DNA of 64,000 bases. Origin: Pseudomonadota bacterium. Lineage in GTDB: Bacteria; Pseudomonadota; Gammaproteobacteria; Steroidobacterales; Steroidobacteraceae. Under the pieces are notes generated by a model. That model did no database searches, was not told where the DNA came from, and saw only the letters and a program-made list of their open reading frames with translations. How positions within the stretch are numbered: the stretch's first letter is position 1; each line of letters starts with the position of its first letter. Made by a program: the position numbers and the translations under genes. Below are positions 60,802-64,000 of the stretch, in pieces. The DNA lies in assembly GCA_021808195.1 (NCBI GenBank), contig JAKBCE010000009.1:62001-126000 (forward strand), read 5' to 3'.

Positions 60802-62253
60802 TCAGCCCATTTGCACCAGTGCCCGGGCGAGCAGCCGGTCGGCGAAGGACTCGATGAGCGGCGCGCGCAGCAGGGCGTCGCGCCAGGCGGCCGGAATGCC
60901 GCTTGCGCCGTAAAAGGCCCCTGCCAGCTGGCCACAGACCGCCGCCGCGACATCCGAGTGACCGCCCAGATTGGCGGCATGCAGCACGGCTTCGCGAAAG
61001 CTCCCCGCCACTGCAAAGGACTCGAACGCACCGGCGAGCACCTGGGTAACGCCCTTGCCGCCGCGCGATCCGGTGGCATGAGTATGCTCGGCGAGGACCC
61101 GGCTCTTCGATTCACCGCTCAGCGCCGCAAGCAGGGCGCGCGCCAGATCACCACAAGCGGCAAGGACCGCATTGACCTGACAGGTGGTGCGCGCCGCCTC
61201 CCGAGCCAGGCGCACCGCCTCCTGCGGATCCGGGAAGCCGAACAGCACGGCCGGCGCGACCCGGGCAAGCGGCTCCGGATCAAGCTGGGTCGGATCATGC
61301 GAGCCGGAATACGGCTGCTGACGCCATCCGGCCATGGCGAGCGCGCGCGCGGTGCTCGCGGTAATCCCCAAGCATTGGCCGGTGGCCGACAGATACCCCT
61401 CGCGCTGCCAACGCCGGTACCGCTCGACCTGGTCGGCCGGATCGGGCCCGTCGCGCTCGAGCAGGCTGTCGGCCAGACACAGCGCCATCGCCGTATCGTC
61501 GCTCCAGCCGCCGCGCGGCAGCCCGAACGGTCCCCCTCCAAGCAGATCGGCCACGGGCGCAAAGGTGCCGGGACGGCGGTACTGGGTCGCCGCGGCCACG
61601 GCATCGCCGACCGCCAGACCGAGCAGCGCGCCGAGGAAGCGCTCGCGCAAGGCCCGTGCCGCCGCCAGCGCCGCCGGGTCGAACAACGGGTCGGCGGCCG
61701 AGAGATCCGCCGGCAGGACTGGCCCATCGGGCCGCGCGATCGCCCGGGCCGTCCAGGCACGCACGTACTCGCTTTGCGCCTCGGTCTCGGGCACCCGCGC
61801 CCAGTCCCGGGACCGCTCCGACTGCTGCCACAGTCGCGCTAGCTCCTCGAGCGCCTGCTCGCCGGTGAGGCCACGCTCGACCAGAAAACACCCGATGACC
61901 GTGGCGGTACGGCCGATACCGGCGCGGCAGTGCACGTAACAGGGCTTGCCGGCCGCGAGCGCCTCGTGCAGGCAGTCGAGGATCTCGCACATGTGCTCAG
62001 GCCGCTCGGGCAAATCATGGTCAGGAATCGGCTTGCGGTGATAGTCGATGGCGAGCGGCAGCGCGTCATCGTACCCGGCGATCTCCCCAGGCTCGGTCAG
62101 ATCGATGATCGTCTGAATCCCGGCTTCGCGCAGTCGAGCGAGGCGTCCGAGGGTGGCCTGCGGGCCCGCCCCGGCCGGGTGCTCCCCGGCGAGCACCCGG
62201 CCGGGATAGACCCAGTAGGCATTGGCGAGCGGCAGCGCGGGTGCGGCATCCAT
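60802..62253 (-). CDS. dual-specificity phosphatase + ADP-ribosylglycohydrolase fusion
   Basis: A 483-residue two-domain protein. Residues about 10-160 are a cysteine phosphatase with the P-loop HCRAGIGR (Cys109, Arg115) and an upstream DLTEPGE loop. Residues about 200-483 are an ADP-ribosylglycohydrolase (DraG/ARH fold): GALLGLAVGDAV, the metal motif GGWSDDTAMAL and SRGGKGVTQV. The second metal motif reads NLGGHSDVAAAVCGQLAGAFYG, where related enzymes usually have GGD(A/T)DT, so one ligand Asp is His and the Thr is Val. It might remove ADP-ribose from proteins with altered chemistry, coupled to dephosphorylation. Substrates unknown. Confidence 0.88.
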   Translation of the reverse strand: MDAAPALPLANAYWVYPGRVLAGEHPAGAGPQATLGRLARLREAGIQTIIDLTEPGEIAGYDDALPLAIDYHRKPIPDHDLPERPEHMCEILDCLHEALAAGKPCYVHCRAGIGRTATVIGCFLVERGLTGEQALEELARLWQQSERSRDWARVPETEAQSEYVRAWTARAIARPDGPVLPADLSAADPLFDPAALAAARALRERFLGALLGLAVGDAVAAATQYRRPGTFAPVADLLGGGPFGLPRGGWSDDTAMALCLADSLLERDGPDPADQVERYRRWQREGYLSATGQCLGITASTARALAMAGWRQQPYSGSHDPTQLDPEPLARVAPAVLFGFPDPQEAVRLAREAARTTCQVNAVLAACGDLARALLAALSGESKSRVLAEHTHATGSRGGKGVTQVLAGAFESFAVAGSFREAVLHAANLGGHSDVAAAVCGQLAGAFYGASGIPAAWRDALLRAPLIESFADRLLARALVQMG

Positions 62254-62270
62254 CCGGCGACAACGGTCCC

Positions 62271-63125
62271 TTAGGCGACCTGGCAGCGCTCTGCGAGGTC
62301 GAGCTCCTCGGCGATACTCATCGCGCCAACGCGTTGGCCCTCGAGGCCTGCGAAATCAAACAGCCGCGTATCGGCAAGCGTGCCGGGCTCCACATGTCGC
62401 AGCGCCGAGAAGATGCTCTCGGTACGCCCCGGATAGGCCCGCTCCCACTCGGCGAGCATGCGTTTGACGGCCACGCGCTGCAGATTGTCCTGCGAGCCGC
62501 ACAGCTTGCATGGAATGATCGGGAAGCGCCGGCCGCGGGCGTAGCGTTCGATGTCCCGCTCGGCGACATAGGCGAGCGGGCGGATCACCACCTGCCGGCC
62601 ATCCTCGGACAGCAGCTTCGGCGCCATGGCCTTCAATCGCCCGGCGAAGAACAGGTTGAGGAACAGCGTCTCGACAATGTCATCGCGGTGATGGCCGAGG
62701 GCGATCTTGGTGATCCCGTGCTCGGCGGCGAAACGGTACAGCGCACCGCGCCGCAGACGCGAGCACAGGCCGCACAGGGTGCGCCCCTCGGGCACGACGC
62801 GTTTGACGACGCGATAGGTGTCCTGCTCGATGATGTGAAACGGCACGCCGATACCGCTCAGATACTCAGGCAGCACGTGGGCGGGAAAGCCGGGCTGCTT
62901 CTGGTCGAGATTGACTGCCAGCAGCTCGAAGCGCACCGGCGCGCTGCGCTTCAGCGACAGCAGGATGTCGAGCAGGGTGTAGGAGTCCTTGCCGCCCGAC
63001 AGACACACCATCACTCGGTCGCCCTCGCCGATCATGGCGAAATCCTCGACGGCCTTGCCCACCTGTCCGCGCAATTTCGCCTGCAGGCGCGTCAGCGTCC
63101 GCGACATCCTCACCACTGAGCTCAT
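62271..63125 (-). CDS. ttcA: tRNA 2-thiocytidine(32) synthetase TtcA
   Basis: ATP-dependent thiolase (284 residues) for cytidine 32 of several tRNAs. PP-loop [13 protein letters not shown], cluster cysteines in [11 protein letters not shown] and [13 protein letters not shown], and [17 protein letters not shown] are all TtcA. ATG start at 63125 abuts the stop of the carboxypeptidase gene. Confidence 0.95.
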   Translation of the reverse strand: MSSVVRMSRTLTRLQAKLRGQVGKAVEDFAMIGEGDRVMVCLSGGKDSYTLLDILLSLKRSAPVRFELLAVNLDQKQPGFPAHVLPEYLSGIGVPFHIIEQDTYRVVKRVVPEGRTLCGLCSRLRRGALYRFAAEHGITKIALGHHRDDIVETLFLNLFFAGRLKAMAPKLLSEDGRQVVIRPLAYVAERDIERYARGRRFPIIPCKLCGSQDNLQRVAVKRMLAEWERAYPGRTESIFSALRHVEPGTLADTRLFDFAGLEGQRVGAMSIAEELDLAERCQVA

Positions 63126-64000
63126 CTATGCCGCCTCGCTCGCCGCTGGCTCGAGGTACTTTGATTCCGCGTAACGGATATAGGCTGCCGCAGAGAGCGG
63201 CTTGCGCGTCGCCGCGCGCAGCAGCTCCTGCACCGGCACCTTCGCGGCGAGCCCGTGCACATTGGTGCGCAGCCAGCCGAGCAGTCCGGAGAACTCCCCG
63301 CGCGCGAGCTGCTCATCGAGCACCGGCACGTCGTTGCGCAGACTCTCGTATAACTGCGCGGCGATCACGGCACCGAGCGCGTACGAGGGGAAGTAGCCGA
63401 ACGATCCGACCGCCCAGTGCACGTCCTGCAGGCACCCCTCGGTATCGTTGGCCGGTCGGATACCCAGGCGCTGCTGCATGCCGGCATTCCAGGCCTCCGG
63501 CAGATCGCGAATCGAGAGCTCGCCGAACAGCAGCTGTCTCTCGAGCTCATAGCGCAACAGGATGTGCAGCGGATAAGTCAGCTCATCGGCATCGACCCGG
63601 ATCAGCCCGCGTTTGACACGGGTGAGGTGCGCGTAGATGTTCTCCACATCCCACTCCGGCCCGCTCACGCCGAAGTGCTTCGCCAGCAGCGGCTGCACGT
63701 AGCGCACGAACGGGCGGCTGCGGCAGACGATCATCTCCATCAGCAGCGACTGACTCTCCTCGAGCGCCATGCCGCGGTCGCGACCGACCGGCTGATCGCG
63801 CCAGTCCTGCGGCAGTCCGAGGTCGTACATCGCGTGGCCAGTTTCGTGCAGCGCCCCGAGCAGGCCGGTAAACGGATCGCCCGCATCGAGGCGGGTGGTG
63901 ACGCGGATATCGCCCGGCACGCCCTCGGTGAACGGATGCTCGCTCTCATCGAGCCGGCCGCGATCGAACGGAAAGCCGATCTGCTTCATCACCTCGACGA
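63126..64000 (-). CDS. carboxypeptidase Taq-type (M32), partial
   Basis: C-terminal portion of a metallocarboxypeptidase; the gene begins beyond position 64000. The HETGH zinc motif is in LGALHETGHAMYDLGLP, and GFPFDRGRLDESEHPFTEGVPGDIRVTTRL is the typical M32 run before it; ESQSLLMEMIV follows with the third ligand Glu. M32 enzymes remove C-terminal residues from peptides in the cytoplasm. Confidence 0.95.
   Translation of the reverse strand, partial: VEVMKQIGFPFDRGRLDESEHPFTEGVPGDIRVTTRLDAGDPFTGLLGALHETGHAMYDLGLPQDWRDQPVGRDRGMALEESQSLLMEMIVCRSRPFVRYVQPLLAKHFGVSGPEWDVENIYAHLTRVKRGLIRVDADELTYPLHILLRYELERQLLFGELSIRDLPEAWNAGMQQRLGIRPANDTEGCLQDVHWAVGSFGYFPSYALGAVIAAQLYESLRNDVPVLDEQLARGEFSGLLGWLRTNVHGLAAKVPVQELLRAATRKPLSAAAYIRYAESKYLEPAASEAA

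Noticed and set aside
1..64000. CRISPR arrays, insertion sequences, replication origin
   Set aside because: No regularly spaced repeats, transposase genes with inverted ends, DnaA-box clusters or dnaA/dnaN context were seen.

Overview
The window is a GC-rich, gene-dense chromosomal segment of a gammaproteobacterium. The evidence is the block ygfB-ubiH-ubiI next to zapA, 6S RNA and 5-formyl-THF cyclo-ligase, together with a coq7-type ubiquinone hydroxylase, the divergent pmbA/yjgA pair, purEK, PlsB and a Crp homologue. A split glycine decarboxylase (gcvPA/gcvPB), a roughly 300-residue PurC, homospermidine synthase and long Sua5 and YihY proteins point away from enterics, towards Xanthomonadales, Nevskiales or Steroidobacter-like lineages. 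That placement is inference. No integrase, transposase, CRISPR array or prophage block is visible; the only phage-derived gene is a lone tail-sheath protein.

Layout. 0-13.2 kb: end of a YebC gene, peptide deformylase, a DUF3014 membrane protein, then a tight ten-gene minus-strand run (gcvT-gcvH-gcvPA-gcvPB-dgkA-tandem HtrA-like protease-tsaC-ornithine decarboxylase-HAD-HIT) headed by a tandem glycine riboswitch. 13.3-21 kb: ispG, pterin dehydratase, two ubiquinone-pathway flavin monooxygenases, pepP, ygfB, a divergent promoter pair, a ZapB-like coiled coil, zapA, 6S RNA and the cyclo-ligase, then a 17-residue Lys/Ala microprotein gene with its own promoter. 21-28.4 kb: rpiA, yihY, a DjlA-like co-chaperone, purC-rpe, crp, coq7, rplM-rpsI and tRNA-Gln. 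28.4-36 kb: a gene-free 730-bp stretch, a DUF1634-TauE fusion, a universal stress protein, a probable PEP-CTERM remnant, a phospholipase D-family enzyme, LtrA and pmbA, with yjgA divergent. 36-42.4 kb: purEK, an AAA-FHA protein, plsB, an esterase. 42.5-52.3 kb: the orphan sheath protein, an L,D-transpeptidase, a small conserved-looking gene, greB, homospermidine synthase, a GST, a sulfurtransferase, arginine decarboxylase and an RRM protein. 52.5-64 kb: a methyltransferase-like lipoprotein, a UvrD-type helicase, a sulfotransferase-like protein, a Nudix hydrolase, two unknown genes, an ATP-grasp/metallopeptidase pair, a phosphatase-ADP-ribosylhydrolase fusion, ttcA and part of an M32 carboxypeptidase.

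How the genes work together. Glycine catabolism is controlled by glycine-sensing RNA. Ornithine decarboxylase, arginine decarboxylase and homospermidine synthase, though scattered, imply a polyamine route ending in homospermidine. Three ubiquinone hydroxylases (UbiH, UbiI-like, Coq7) and two purine blocks (purC, purEK) are present. A recurring feature is a -10-like hexamer only 6-11 nt before the start codon of about eleven genes, which suggests many leaderless or near-leaderless mRNAs.

Most intriguing items: the microprotein transcription unit, the ATP-grasp + HEAGH peptidase cassette, the phosphatase-ADP-ribosylhydrolase fusion with an altered metal motif, the tandem protease/pseudoprotease with four PDZ domains, the AAA-FHA fusion and the orphan sheath protein. 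Database novelty could not be tested here.
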